Source: Stephanodiscus triporus
Taxonomy: Eukaryota > Bacillariophyta > Thalassiosirophyceae > Thalassiosirales > Thalassiosiraceae
Assembly: GCA_036939755.1 (NCBI GenBank)
Contig: JALLAZ010000374.1
Span: 1 to 21,919, forward strand
Direction: 5' to 3'
Length of the DNA stretch: 21,919 nt
The notes under the pieces were generated by a model, which was not told the DNA's origin, did no database searches, and worked only from the letters and a program-made list of their open reading frames with translations. Numbering within the stretch: position 1 is the first letter of the stretch; each line of letters opens with the position of its first letter. Both the position numbers and the translations under genes were made by a program. Of the stretch, positions 1-9,397 are shown piece after piece.

Positions 1-1490
1 GCAACAGCATCTGTGTACGATCCGCCCTTCCAACCCTCTGCCGAGGATAGCCACATTGGCTTGAATTGCTCGTGCAGCTGCAAGACAGTGCTATCCACCG
101 TCGACACGGCATTGGTGGGTGATGATCCCTCACCCTGTTCCTCATTCTCGATGTAGTATTCTGGTCCTGGTTCGACGACCGGGACGAACGAGTGGCTATC
201 CTCGTCTACTTCTTGTGCTGGTGCATTCTCTGCTTCTCCTTCTTCTTCTTCTCCTATTGTTGCAGATGCGACGTTCATCTCATCATCCTTGTTGTCTACG
301 TCTTGTATAGCATTGGCACTGACGGGTACATTCTCTACTTCTCCACCTCCTTGTCCAGAAGCAGGCTTAGCGTCGGTGATATCAAAAGAAGGTATTCCTA
401 CGCAGCACATGATGTGACTGGTGACGTCGACGAGTTCCGCCACCCCCTCGTTATAATCGAAGGTGTCCACCATCTTCACATCTTGCGTGCACACTTCCTC
501 GCCGCCCAAGTGGATCCACGTCCCCCTCTTCAGTATCGGACTGCGCTGCAAATTGTCGATCGTCACCGACAGCGCCGCGGGGGGCTTGTTAGGTCCCATG
601 GGACACATCGCCTCGTACGGGCACAGCGTCATCGGCCGCTCTGTGATGAACGACTTTATCACTGAGCAGAATTTCATCGCCTCCTGGTAGGACGACCCTT
701 GCCAGCCGGTCGCACGATCGAACCACTGGGGCTCGTACTCCTGGTAGGACGCCGTGGTATCCAAACTATGCCCTTCTTTTCCATCACCCAAGTTTTCCTT
801 ACCCTTCTCTTGCTCCTTCTCTTCTTGCTCTAATAGTAAGGATATCAATTCTGTCTTCTTCTTTTCTTCAGCCAATACAGCCGAATTGATCTCTGAGTTG
901 TTTGACCCGTTTCCTTTGTTATTGGACGACACCATGACGGAGACAATAATCAGGACGAAAATAATTGAGCCTAACGCCGTGAATCTCTTGAGCTTCTTGT
1001 AATTGTAACTGGGGTGAGTGTAATGATATTTCTTTTCGTACGATGAATCATCTCCAAAATCATAATCCGAATTCTTCGAAATTATATTATTGTTAGAAGC
1101 GGTCGATGAGGAGTTATGGCTCCAATCATTCAATAAAGGCTGCGCGCGGCGGGACGAGGTCCTGGATGACGTAGACGAAAACTCGGATCCAACGCTGTTC
1201 ATTCTCTCAACGACTGATGCCGTGGACGACGACGACAATCCAGTAACAAATTTTCCAAGCATCATCTCCTCGTCATACTCCTTCTCCGAGACAAAATCGC
1301 GATAGCTGCTCATCAGGCTCGAAGTCCGTTCCGCCAATTTTATGGAGGTGTCGGCGTCTTTGTCTTCGGCAAACGAGCTGTCGAGCCGATTCTCGTCCGC
1401 GCGCCTGCGCTCGAGGGGATTGGTGTTGGGGACATGGTCGCCGAATGACGTCACGACGGATTCGCCGGAGATGAAGGCGTTGAGGGACAT
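1..1490 (-). CDS. Single-pass membrane protein with repeated Cys-containing module (3' end off window)
   Basis: An uninterrupted reading frame starts at ATG 1490-1488 and runs off the left edge (496 codons seen, no stop). Residues 1-169 are Ser-, Asn- and Asp-rich and probably cytosolic. Residues 170-189 (FTALGSIIFVLIIVSVMVSS) form one clear transmembrane segment, followed by a charged Glu/Lys stretch. A module at about 253-363 opens with WFDRATGWQGSSYQEAMKFC, contains LCPYEAMCPMGP and ends in HIMCC. After an acidic linker (about 364-475) a second copy begins (WLSSAEGWKGGSYTDAVA) and is cut by the window edge. No N-terminal signal peptide is present, so a type II topology with modules outside or in the lumen is inferred. 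I recall similar modules in diatom hypothetical proteins but cannot name the family or function securely. The paired cysteines suggest disulfides in a secreted or surface domain. Confidence 0.82.
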   Translation of the reverse strand, partial: MSLNAFISGESVVTSFGDHVPNTNPLERRRADENRLDSSFAEDKDADTSIKLAERTSSLMSSYRDFVSEKEYDEEMMLGKFVTGLSSSSTASVVERMNSVGSEFSSTSSRTSSRRAQPLLNDWSHNSSSTASNNNIISKNSDYDFGDDSSYEKKYHYTHPSYNYKKLKRFTALGSIIFVLIIVSVMVSSNNKGNGSNNSEINSAVLAEEKKKTELISLLLEQEEKEQEKGKENLGDGKEGHSLDTTASYQEYEPQWFDRATGWQGSSYQEAMKFCSVIKSFITERPMTLCPYEAMCPMGPNKPPAALSVTIDNLQRSPILKRGTWIHLGGEEVCTQDVKMVDTFDYNEGVAELVDVTSHIMCCVGIPSFDITDAKPASGQGGGEVENVPVSANAIQDVDNKDDEMNVASATIGEEEEGEAENAPAQEVDEDSHSFVPVVEPGPEYYIENEEQGEGSSPTNAVSTVDSTVLQLHEQFKPMWLSSAEGWKGGSYTDAV

Positions 1491-2097
1491 TATGTAAGTC
1501 TACACTCTTGATGTTATCGCCGTCGTCAAGTGGTGGTTGCATAAAGATATGTAAAAAGTTCTGCTTTATGCTGCACAAGGTGCAAGGTGTTGTTGTACTA
1601 TGGTGCCATAGAGCTGGTTACTGGGCTGGTCTCAGGCGGGATTGTATCTAGTCGTTTTGTGGGCCCATTTGTTTTTTCTCTCAGTCACGAGCAGCACCAC
1701 GCTCCCGCCATTTACTCTACGAATTCCGAATTCCTTTTTTGAAGAACTCTTCCCCCGGCCAGCCAGCCCCACGAACTGAGGAGTCGACAGGTTTGGCACG
1801 GTCAGAGTTCAAGGGAGGGAAGACGATCACGTCGTCGAGAAGAACGGGGGGTGGCGGGGCGGGATTGCCCCTTTACGGCGGCGAAGTCATGTGCACGTGG
1901 GTGGGAGGGTCAACGCCACGATCCACGATCCACGATCTCTCCGTGTGTGACCGGATGACGGACGGAGAAACGTAAAAACGCCATTGCGATCAGCGGTCTT
2001 AAACTGATATTGGAAGCAGCGGGAGCGGCGGAGGTGGGAGAGATAGCGGCCGCTTCTCACTCGCCGCCACCTGGATCACGTGTTGATTGTCCCTTAG
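1491..2097. other. Intergenic region upstream of the membrane-protein gene
   Basis: No convincing gene is visible. It should hold the promoter of the leftward gene starting at 1490. Small structures seen are a 14-bp inverted repeat CTATGG-TG-CCATAG at 1598-1611, a GAATTCCGAATTC stretch near 1722-1734, and three tandem copies of CCACGAT at 1916-1936. Short ORFs here look like chance readings of GC-rich sequence. Confidence 0.5.
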
Positions 2098-2133
2098 GCG
2101 AATGTCCATCGCAAGTTCTACGGTGTGGCGAGC

Positions 2134-2460
2134 ATGGGGTTCATGTTTGCACTCGCATTCGCGACCTGCACTCGCTTTGGCGACGAGAAGATCACGGGGT
2201 GGAAGGTCGTGAGGGTGGCGCTGTGTTTCGTGGGAGGGGTGGAGAACGCGCGGACGAACGTGGGCGCATCGTCGGACGGCGACGACGAAGATAACGACGA
2301 TGGTGGAAGGATGGAGACGGAATGGTTCGCCGCCGGAGGAGCGGGCGGCTTGCATCAATTACGTTCTTTGTTGAGTCTGGCAAGTTGTCAACTACAGCAC
2401 GCCGCCGACGTCGGGTCCCTGCTCGGGGACATCGCGGGCCTCATATCCGTCGTGAGCTAG
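2134..2460 (+). CDS. Possible small hypothetical protein or last exon of a gene
   Basis: The frame is open from 2098 to the TAG at 2458-2460, with the first ATG at 2134 (108 aa). It opens with a hydrophobic stretch (MGFMFALAFATC), then GDEKITGWKVVRVALCFVGG, an acidic insert (DGDDEDNDDGG) and a Leu-rich C-terminus (LHQLRSLLSLASCQLQHAAD). Directly upstream, CCCTTAG at 2091-2097 would be a usable 3' splice site in the same frame. The segment could therefore be the last exon of a longer gene whose earlier exons I could not find. I recognise no family. The overlapping minus-strand ORF (1999-2358) is Arg/Pro/His-rich and less protein-like. It may equally be a non-coding GC-rich stretch. Confidence 0.28.
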   Translation: MGFMFALAFATCTRFGDEKITGWKVVRVALCFVGGVENARTNVGASSDGDDEDNDDGGRMETEWFAAGGAGGLHQLRSLLSLASCQLQHAADVGSLLGDIAGLISVVS

Positions 2461-3297
2461 GGTTAATTTAGGGCGCTCAACTTTCATCGGAAAGGTCGGT
2501 ATTACTGGCAAAAAATGCTTTGTTATTGGTGGATGTTTCCACTATGGTACTGTTGCAAGGTAGAGAGTATATAAAAAGGGGACTGGCAGTTGTCGCTATG
2601 GGCTATGGTGACGGCAGGCAACGAAGACGCGACTTGAGGGTTGAGGGTACGACGCAAAAAGCAAAGCAGGCTCCTTGATCAATGACTGGCGGATTTGATT
2701 CATTCGTTCCTGTTTTTTTGGATTTTGGATTGCTTTTTCCCCGGATCTTCTTTTTAAGGAATCCGTGACGACCTTCTGGTGCGTTCTCCTGTCGTGAGTC
2801 TGCTGAAAATTCCTCAAACCAGACTCGGCTCTTTGCGCGCCCGAAACAACACTTAAGGCGATACCTCCTGCGCTTGGTTTGATCAAAATCCTGGAACTTG
2901 GACCAATCAGAAAACGATGAGCATGCAAAAAAAGCAGAACAATACGAAGCACAGAAAGTTTGCATTGTTACCAGTTCGCCCCTAACTCTAAACATTCCCA
3001 ACCAGGTGAACCTATCAATAATCATAGTTAGGCTCGTCATTATCATTCATGATGTTAACTCACAATTGGAAGAAGGGGTTTCTTGAGGGACCAAGTAGCC
3101 CTATTGTTTCAGAGCTCTTCTACAAGGTTTCTTCTCCAAAAGGATGAAAGGCCTTTTGATGAGTAACATCAGCACCGACTCGACCACTTCACTGCAATCG
3201 CTTCTGTCTTGAACGCAGCCGTCATTGCTGATCTTTACGATTCTTGCGCCGCCGGCTAAGGTGCAATAAATAACGTTCATGGTTGTTGCTTCTTTCA
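2461..3297. other. Region without a supported gene
   Basis: Two overlapping minus-strand ORFs (2596-2952 and 2603-3046) are open but have no recognisable motif, and their composition is Lys/Arg/Cys/Phe-heavy as expected for chance frames. A TATA box on the plus strand (2568-2577) has no clear gene downstream; the first ATG (2598) opens only a 26-codon frame. The rest is mixed-composition spacer. Confidence 0.4.
2568..2577 (+). promoter_or_regulatory. TATA-box-like sequence TATATAAAAA
   Basis: TATATAAAAAGGGG is a strong TATA match on the plus strand. It lies about 30 bp before the ATG of a 26-codon frame (2598-2678) and about 110 bp after the end of the doubtful ORF at 2134-2460. No convincing protein gene follows, so the site is either chance or the promoter of a short or non-coding transcript. 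Confidence 0.3.
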
Positions 3298-3594
3298 TCA
3301 TGACTCTCTTTTTGTTCTCCATTCGATGAGTTTCCAAAAAAGGCTCTCGGAAATTCTGAGATCGCCAAACGACTTCTCCGCCCATATAATGTACATGATC
3401 CCACTGTGAGTCGCCAACGCCATGGCCCCCACCATCACACGTGCACACATCCGCGTGAAATTTCGCTGACGCCTTTCGGCCTCCATGGATTCGCTCGACT
3501 TGCTTGAGCGAATGCCAGACATGCTAGTGTCGACACTGTCCACGACAGAACGACTTTTGAACGTTTTGTTCCCATTGCCATACTCAGCATCCAA
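3298..3594 (-). CDS. Possible small hypothetical protein
   Basis: A 98-aa frame starts at ATG 3594 and ends with TGA at 3300-3298. It has a Ser-rich start (SGIRSSKSSESMEAERRQRN), then a mildly hydrophobic stretch (MVGAMALATHSGIMYIIWAE) that could be a membrane segment, then a charged end. An adjacent minus frame (down to 3101) stays open and could join it through an intron or a frameshift, but I found no good donor. No family is recognised. It sits downstream of the PNPase gene on the same strand, with no sign of shared transcription. It could be a real small gene, a fragment, or chance. Confidence 0.25.
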   Translation of the reverse strand: MDAEYGNGNKTFKSRSVVDSVDTSMSGIRSSKSSESMEAERRQRNFTRMCARVMVGAMALATHSGIMYIIWAEKSFGDLRISESLFWKLIEWRTKRES

Positions 3595-3804
3595 GAATAC
3601 AACTCAGTATTGCTTACACGGTAAGAACGTAGGTTTTCAGAATACATAAGTGAGCAGCATCATTTCAATTGAACAATTTGGTAGGACCCAACACTGATTT
3701 TTCCGATCCCTCTAAAAACCCCGGCTGTACCTTAAAATATGTGGATGTAGTCAGTATGACAAGACCCTAAAGAGATAACAATATTGTTTGACTCGGGGAT
3801 TATT

Positions 3805-6488
3805 TTATTCCGTAGCGTTCTCGATAGCATTGGCGATGACATCCATCTCCTCCTTGCTCATTTGAGTTTCAGGAACAGCAGGACCATCTGGTTGCCTGCT
3901 TTCCATCCTTCTACCGCCGTAATCTCGTCCCCCACCCCCCCTTGGCTTTACCCCGCGTGCCTCCAGCACAGCCTTCCGACTCAGCTGATGCTGGCCCTTC
4001 TTGTTCTTGCCGAGGTAAATCACTGTCAGCAGAGGGAATCGAGGCGAATGAGAAGGGAAACCAAGTGTGTTCGATATGGATGGAAAACTGTGACAACGAA
4101 ACGACTAAACATACATCACTTTGGTTCTTACCTTCCAGAGTTTCGGTGTTCATGCCCCGCACGAAACCCTCGCAGCTTCGAACCCTTTCGATGTGAAGGT
4201 CCGAAACGTGGCACAAACCCTCCAAACCCGGGGTGGAGCCGTCCTCTGCTCCCGGCAGTATCTCCAGGAAGACGCCGAATTGATGTATGCCAGTTATCTT
4301 TCCTGTGTACGTCTTCCCCTCCTCGGGGGCGGTACCGACATACTCCGGCCGAGGCTGCAGCTCCCCCCCCGCTCCTCCTCTGCCCCCCCCGCCACCACCC
4401 CTGCGACCGCCCCCGCCAGTCGACGATGTCAGCGACACGATCATCTCCTTCGCCTTCTTGATCTGTTCCATGTCGAATCCCGATAGTTGCACCTCGCCGT
4501 TCTCTTCCACGTCTATGTTCGTCAACCCGAAGTCCTCGATCAGCGCGCGTATCTGCCTACCACCAGGTCCGATGACCTTCCCTATCGAGTCCTCCGATAT
4601 CTTCATCTTCATGACCTTTGGCACAGTCGACGGCAATTCCGCCCGAGGCACACGCAGCGCCTTCTCCATCTCGGAGAGTATGTGCAGCCGTCCGACCTTC
4701 GCCTGATCCAGCGCGCGCTTCATGGTCTGCAACGTCAGTCCCTCGCACTTGATGTCGAGCTGGAAGGTCGTTATCCCCTCCCTGTTCCCCGCGACCTTGA
4801 AGTCCATCGTCCCGAGCGCGTCCTCGGTCCCGAGGATGTCAGAAAGTATGACTGCATTGTCGTCCGTGGCGACGCCACCCCCGTCCCTTTTGTCCTTCAG
4901 CAGCATTCCCATGGCGATGCCCGCGATGGGACTCACGATCGGCACGCCCGCGTCCATGAGGGCGAGGCACCCCCCGCATACCGATGCCATCGAGCTCGAG
5001 CCGTTGCTCTCGGTGACGAGCGACTCGACGCGTATCGCGTACGGGAAGTCCTCCTCGGACGGCAACGCCGGCAACAATGCCCTCTCGGCTAAATTTCCGT
5101 GTCCGACCTCCCTCCTCCCGGGCGCGCCCACCCGTCCTGTCTCGCCGACGCAGCTCGGGGGGAAGGTGTACTGGAGGTAAAATCGCTTTTGCTCCATCCC
5201 GCTTATCCGATCGATCTTCTGCCTCATCCCCGAGTCGCCGAGGGTGGCCGTGGCGACCACCTGCGTCTGACCGCGCGTGAACAGGGCCGAGCCGTGCACT
5301 CGCGGGAAGAGTCCGACATCGGCGTCGATGGCGCGTATCTCGTCGAGTCTGCGGCCATCGATGCGCGTCGACTTCGAACTCGCGAGCTCGTACATGCGCC
5401 TGCACATGAGGTCCTTCAATTCCGACTTGATCGCGTACTTCTCGTCGGGGTACAGCGCCTCCATCTCCTCCATGACCAGGGACGAGAGCGCCGACGTGGC
5501 CGCGGATTGATCGGCCTTCGATCCTGGTCCGCCGGACGAGTATATATCGTCGATCGCGGACGAGTACGACGACTCCATCGCCTCGCGCAGGCCCTCTGGG
5601 AATGGATCGATGCTGTCGTACTTCTTCTCCTTCCCCGCGACCTTCCCGAGCTCCTCAAGTCCCTGACATTGGATCCTGATCGCGTCGTGCCCGAAGGACA
5701 CGGCCTCCACCATCAGCTCCTCCGGCAAGAAGTCGGCCGCCCCCTCGATCATTAGCACGGCATCCTTCGTCCCGGCGACGGTCAGGTTCAGCCGGCTGTG
5801 CTTCATCTGCTCGAGTGTCGGGTTCAGGACGAACCGTCCGTCGACGTACCCCACCATCGCGGCGGCCACGGGCTTCGACAGAGGCACGTCGCTCAGCCAC
5901 AGCGCCGCGGCGCTCGCGGTGACCGCGAGCGGATCGCACGTCCTAACGCCGTCGTAGCTGAGTATCCAGCTTAGGAGCTGCGTCTCGTGCCTCCACCCGT
6001 CCGCGATGAGCGGCCTGATCGGCCTGTCGATGAGACGACACACGAGTATCTCGTGCTCGGCGGGACGTCCGTCGCGCTTGTTGAAGGCGCCGCTCGTCAT
6101 GCCCGCGCTGCTGAAGCGCTCCTGGTGCTCGACGCTGAGGGGGAGGAAGTCGATGCCGTCCCGTCGGTCCTTGTCGCGACACGCGGTCGCGTACAGGACG
6201 GTGTCGCCGCGGGTCAGCGTGACGGCCGCGGACGCCTGCCGTCCGATCCGGCCGGTCTCGACGACGATGGGCTCGGGATGGCCCGGCTTGCCGAGGTGCA
6301 TAGTCAGGGTGTGAACGGATCCGGATTCGGACGAGACGACCGCGAAGGACGGGGGGGGGACGTCCTCGAGGATCAGCTTGAAGGGCTCGGGACCGGCCGC
6401 CTCCGCTTCCGCGGCGACGTCGTCGACGGGACCATCGTCCTCCAACGTCGCCCCCTCTCCTCCCTCGTCCTCTCCTCCCTCCTCCTCG

Positions 6489-6520
<32 letters not shown>

Positions 6521-6802
6521 GACGACGAGGGAAGATATCGCCTCGGCGATGTCCGCGACCTCCTCGCTACCGTTGACGGTCGACGACAGACTCGACGACA
6601 ACGCGAGGGGGGGAAGTCCCCCGCCGACGCCGACGACGCCACTACGATGACTCGTCGTCGACGACAGCGAAGCAGCGAAATGACGAAGAGGACTGCCGCG
6701 ACGAACGATCGGGACGTTGACGAACGCGTCGATCCCGATGGGGGATTGGGAGGACGCGACTGCCAGCAAGGCAGCGGCGACTGCCGCCGGGGAGAATCGC
6801 AT
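3805..6802 (-). CDS. Polyribonucleotide nucleotidyltransferase (PNPase), plastid-targeted, two exons
   Basis: This 3'-5' phosphorolytic exoribonuclease is expected to process and degrade plastid RNA. Exon 1 is 6802-4132, the intron 4131-4023 (GTAAGA...ACAG, 109 bp), exon 2 4022-3805, giving 962 aa. Without splicing the S1 domain breaks; with it the frame reads ETLEG-VIYLGKNKKG. Residues 1-26 are a signal peptide with a cleavage site IDA|FVN, the diatom plastid motif. An Asp/Glu tract follows (about 91-115). Two RNase PH-like cores flank an alpha-helical region. The second core holds YTFPPSCVGETGR and TEDALGTMDFKVAG (about 659-672), keeping the Asp, Asp and Lys that bind the catalytic metal in bacterial PNPase (D486, D492, K494 in E. 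coli). A KH domain with VIGPGG (about 745), a Gly/Arg-rich linker and an S1 domain (about 826-912) complete the family's usual order. The protein is longer than the roughly 700-aa bacterial enzyme because of the targeting/acidic leader, the Gly linker and a C-terminal tail. Confidence 0.95.
6484..6520. repeat. TCG trinucleotide run encoding a poly-Asp tract
   Basis: About eight perfect TCG (GAC on the coding strand) units followed by imperfect ones lie inside the PNPase leader. They encode DDNDDDDDDDD just after the transit peptide. This is a likely length-variable microsatellite in coding sequence; any length change in multiples of three keeps the frame. Confidence 0.8.
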
Positions 6803-6999
6803 CGTTCGGCGGGGGGGGGATGGAATTGATGTGTGCGCTGTAGTCGACGTGAGTTGGACCCCCTTCTCTACTCTTATCTCTTATCGCAGGCTGATCCGCT
6901 TCTCTACAGTGGTGAGGATGGAGTGAGGAGTCAGTTTTAGTGGCGTTCCTTTCATTTTTTCGGCGTGATGGGATGTGTGACGATTGTGCCGGCAAGCTA

Positions 7000-7011
7000 T
7001 TTCCCGCCAAA
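7000..7011. promoter_or_regulatory. E2F-like site TTTCCCGCCAAA
   Basis: TTTCCCGCCAAA matches the classical E2F/DP consensus (TTTSSCGC and its extended palindromic form). It lies 198 bp upstream of the PNPase start codon, within the expected promoter region of that leftward gene. Functional use is inferred; a single 12-bp match can occur by chance. Confidence 0.3.
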
Positions 7012-7083
7012 TGAGACCTCCTGATGCCGCAGGTTTATCTTCACTCAAAAATCTTGAGTGTCAAGTTGCTGAGCCATCACACG

Positions 7084-8056
7084 TGTAAGCCAGTTCACTA
7101 CTATATTTACATGCATATATGGGATATTAATGGCAACTTGATATACCCCGGTGGAGACAACAATTCAGACAAAGGGATGGTATGCGTCGAGCTCGCTAAC
7201 ATGTCAGAAAAAAGCATACGCGTTGAATATGGTTCATGCATCAAAGGTTGTGTGGACAATCAAGAGGATACATGCACGTTTGACCACATGGATGTCCCTG
7301 AGGGGCAAATTGCAGGAGATATGATTGCTTTGCAGAGCGCTCAAAACTCATGGATTCTCTGGTAGACAGTGCCCTTGTCATTGAGGTCAAAATGAAGCTG
7401 GTCGATCCTACCAAAGCACCCCCACCACTCATTCCCGAAAATCCATTGGCGTGCAAGATTATTCAAGGCATGTTTATGAATGAGAAATCTGCAGACATTG
7501 CGTTCAATGTGGGGGGAGAATAGTTCGAGAGCAATGATAGGAAGAACGCCAAAATGTCTTTGTCAGTTACATTTCCTGCTCACCGGATCATATTGAGAGA
7601 ATGTTCGCCTACTCTCGCTGAACTTTGCGGACCAGAAGGGGACAAGATCACTTCGATCAAAATTCCTGATGTGTTTTTCATCACATGCTGTATCACTTAT
7701 ACGGGGGCAGAATTGCATATGATGGCATGAAGTCCCATGCCAAGGAGATTGTTGATTTGGCTGAAAAGTACGGAGTTGTCGACCTCGAACTTGAGGCAGT
7801 AGCTGTTCTTGTCAAAACAACTTTTAGCAGAGAAAAGTTGTTGGATCTTCTTCTTCATGCAAAGTCGGAGAATTGCACTCTCTTGAAAGAAGCAGTGCTG
7901 GATTTCATGCTAGCGAATGCGGTTGAGGTCCTCAAAAATATATCATTCAACGATGCTCCTGGGGCATTTATAAGCGATGTTTTGGCAGCAACAGTGAGGG
8001 GGTCAAATAAATGCGGAACTGATGATTGTTATGACAGTAAGAGAATAAAAACCTAG
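7084..8056 (+). pseudogene. Decayed BTB/POZ-domain (MATH-BTB-like) gene
   Basis: Three reading frames together spell one protein typical of the expanded diatom BTB family. Frame 1 (to about 7305) gives a MATH-like N-terminal part (LIYPGGDNNSDKGMVCVELA). Frame 2 (about 7305-7680) continues with RSKLMDSLVDSALVIEVKMK and IPENPLACKIIQGMFMNEKS, hits an in-frame TAG at 7521-7523, then resumes with FPAHRIILRECSPTLAELCG. Frame 3 (7685-8056) holds the end of the BTB fold and the helices after it (MLYHLYGGRIAYDGMKSHAK, EIVDLAEKYGVVDLELEA, LLHAKSENCTLLKEAVLDF) up to a TAG. So there are at least two frameshifts (near 7305 and 7680) and one nonsense codon. The gap at 7521 is far too short for an intron. 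Intact relatives usually serve as protein-interaction or ubiquitin-ligase adaptors; this copy should be non-functional. It is AT-richer than its neighbours. The 5' limit is approximate. Confidence 0.85.
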
Positions 8057-8281
8057 AGTATCATAGTAGCGAAGGCGCATCTATTTATTATTTCAGAGAC
8101 AGGGGCAGAAAGCGTTTCAATAAAATCTTAGACGCTCTCTTGAAATACTAGAGTAGACATCATTGTGTTCTCTGTATATTTGACTTGACACATCTTGTGT
8201 CTCAATATTTCACTTGGGGCCGTCACAACCGAGACAAAGGATCCAAGAAAGTTCGATCGTATCGCTCTTCGCGCAAGGTTG

Positions 8282-9397
8282 TTATGTCGCTTCTTTGGTG
8301 CTCTCCTTGACTGCGTGCTTAGCGACCGACTTAATAAGTTTTTTGGGGTCCACGACCCTACGTGCCGTCAGGGCAGATCGGCCGAAGTTTGTAGCCGCAC
8401 CGGCGGTGTGCCTGCACAATTCCGCCGCGCTTTGTCCGTACTTCTCGGCTACGAAGGATGTAGCCTGCGCCTGTGCCGACTTGACTACCTTTTCATAGCA
8501 TTCGGAAGCCCCATTGCCGATTTCTCCATACGAGAGAGTAGATGCCAACAAGAGAGTTCTTGCCTTATTTTTATAGGCAGAGTCGCCTTTCTTGATGGCG
8601 CAAGCTCTCCCGATTGAGCTACCCACGTAGTCCGATATCTTACCAGTAACTTTTTCCGTCACCGCAAATGTCTTTTCCGAGACTTTTCGGGTTGCCTTGG
8701 CGATCTTTATGCTGGATTGGCTAACCTTGACATCCTTGGTTTCCATTATCCCTTCTTTTTGCTTTTCACTATACGAGTCGATTTTCGACGCCCCCAGCTC
8801 ACCAGCACTGACGAGGATTTGGGAAACCTTACTGGATGCCCAAAACATGGATCTCGATATGGAATCAGTAGGTAAATTTTCCGGATAGATAAGTTTGGAA
8901 GACGTTGTGGGTTTCTTCGAAGCCTCGCCCAGTGCAGTAGTCTCATCGTGGAACTTGGTTCGTGCAGCGAGCAAGGCTTCCACGCGCAGAACATCAGGTA
9001 TGCCACATTCCGTCAAATCTATGACGATGCAATCCTCTGGGAGCATCAGTACAAACTCAAAGTCTGATGTTTTTTTCGTGGCGTCGTCGGCCATAACGTA
9101 AAAGAGAGCGTCGCCGCACTGGCCGACGAGAACAACGTCGTCGGCCGTCCCGGCGTCAGGATCGCGAAGAGTGAGCGTCCCGGACGCCAGCGGCCCGTCC
9201 AATGTTTTGCCAAATCGAGGGTGGACTTGGTACAGCGTTGCGTTCTTTATCTCAGCAAGCAGGGCGACGGCTTCGTCCGAACCAGCAGGAAAGTAGCCTT
9301 CTTCATTCGGGATAATATAGTGAAGCGGCTCGTTGACCAAGCCGCCATCGTTCGTGTGAGTCATTGGGGCGTTCTTTGTTGACGAAGACGACGCCAT
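8282..9397 (-). CDS. Spartin/senescence-domain protein
   Basis: A single-exon 371-aa frame starts at ATG 9397, with stop at 8284-8282. Residues about 50-150 resemble the N-terminal half of ERD7/senescence proteins: a tyrosine/valine-rich beta region ending in GDALFYVMADDATKKTSDFE and then FVLMLPEDC. Residues about 175-365 form the Ala/Lys/Ser-rich helical senescence domain (SRSMFWASSKVSQILVSAG, AKATRKVSEKTFAVTEKVTG, SDYVGSSIGRA, CYEKVVKSAQAQATSFVAEK). Known relatives (plant ERD7, animal spartin) bind lipids, membranes or lipid droplets and act in stress remodelling or lipid turnover; that role here is inferred by family only. There is no signal peptide and no transmembrane helix. It faces away from the peroxidase gene across a 748-bp gap, so the two could share a divergent promoter region. 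Confidence 0.75.
   Translation of the reverse strand: MASSSSTKNAPMTHTNDGGLVNEPLHYIIPNEEGYFPAGSDEAVALLAEIKNATLYQVHPRFGKTLDGPLASGTLTLRDPDAGTADDVVLVGQCGDALFYVMADDATKKTSDFEFVLMLPEDCIVIDLTECGIPDVLRVEALLAARTKFHDETTALGEASKKPTTSSKLIYPENLPTDSISRSMFWASSKVSQILVSAGELGASKIDSYSEKQKEGIMETKDVKVSQSSIKIAKATRKVSEKTFAVTEKVTGKISDYVGSSIGRACAIKKGDSAYKNKARTLLLASTLSYGEIGNGASECYEKVVKSAQAQATSFVAEKYGQSAAELCRHTAGAATNFGRSALTARRVVDPKKLIKSVAKHAVKESTKEAT

Noticed and set aside
1446..1453. Perfect CRE palindrome TGACGTCA
   Set aside because: It lies inside the coding sequence of the membrane protein (about residues 13-15), so a regulatory role is not supported.
1273..1578. Minus-strand frame of 101 codons
   Set aside because: His/Arg-rich and out of frame with the long membrane-protein frame that covers the same DNA and has a TM segment and a repeated module.
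2603..3046. Minus-strand frame of 147 codons
   Set aside because: No recognisable motif, unbalanced Cys/Phe/Lys/Arg composition, and no supporting splice or neighbour context.
3784..4461. Plus-strand frame of 225 codons over the PNPase 3' end
   Set aside because: Pro/Ser-rich mirror of the Gly-rich linker and tail; no domain, fully explained by the minus-strand gene and its intron.
5987..6829. Long plus-strand frame (280 codons) opposite the PNPase N-terminus
   Set aside because: Arg/Asp/Gly-rich antisense reading of GC-rich codons; the opposite strand is a certain gene with conserved domains.
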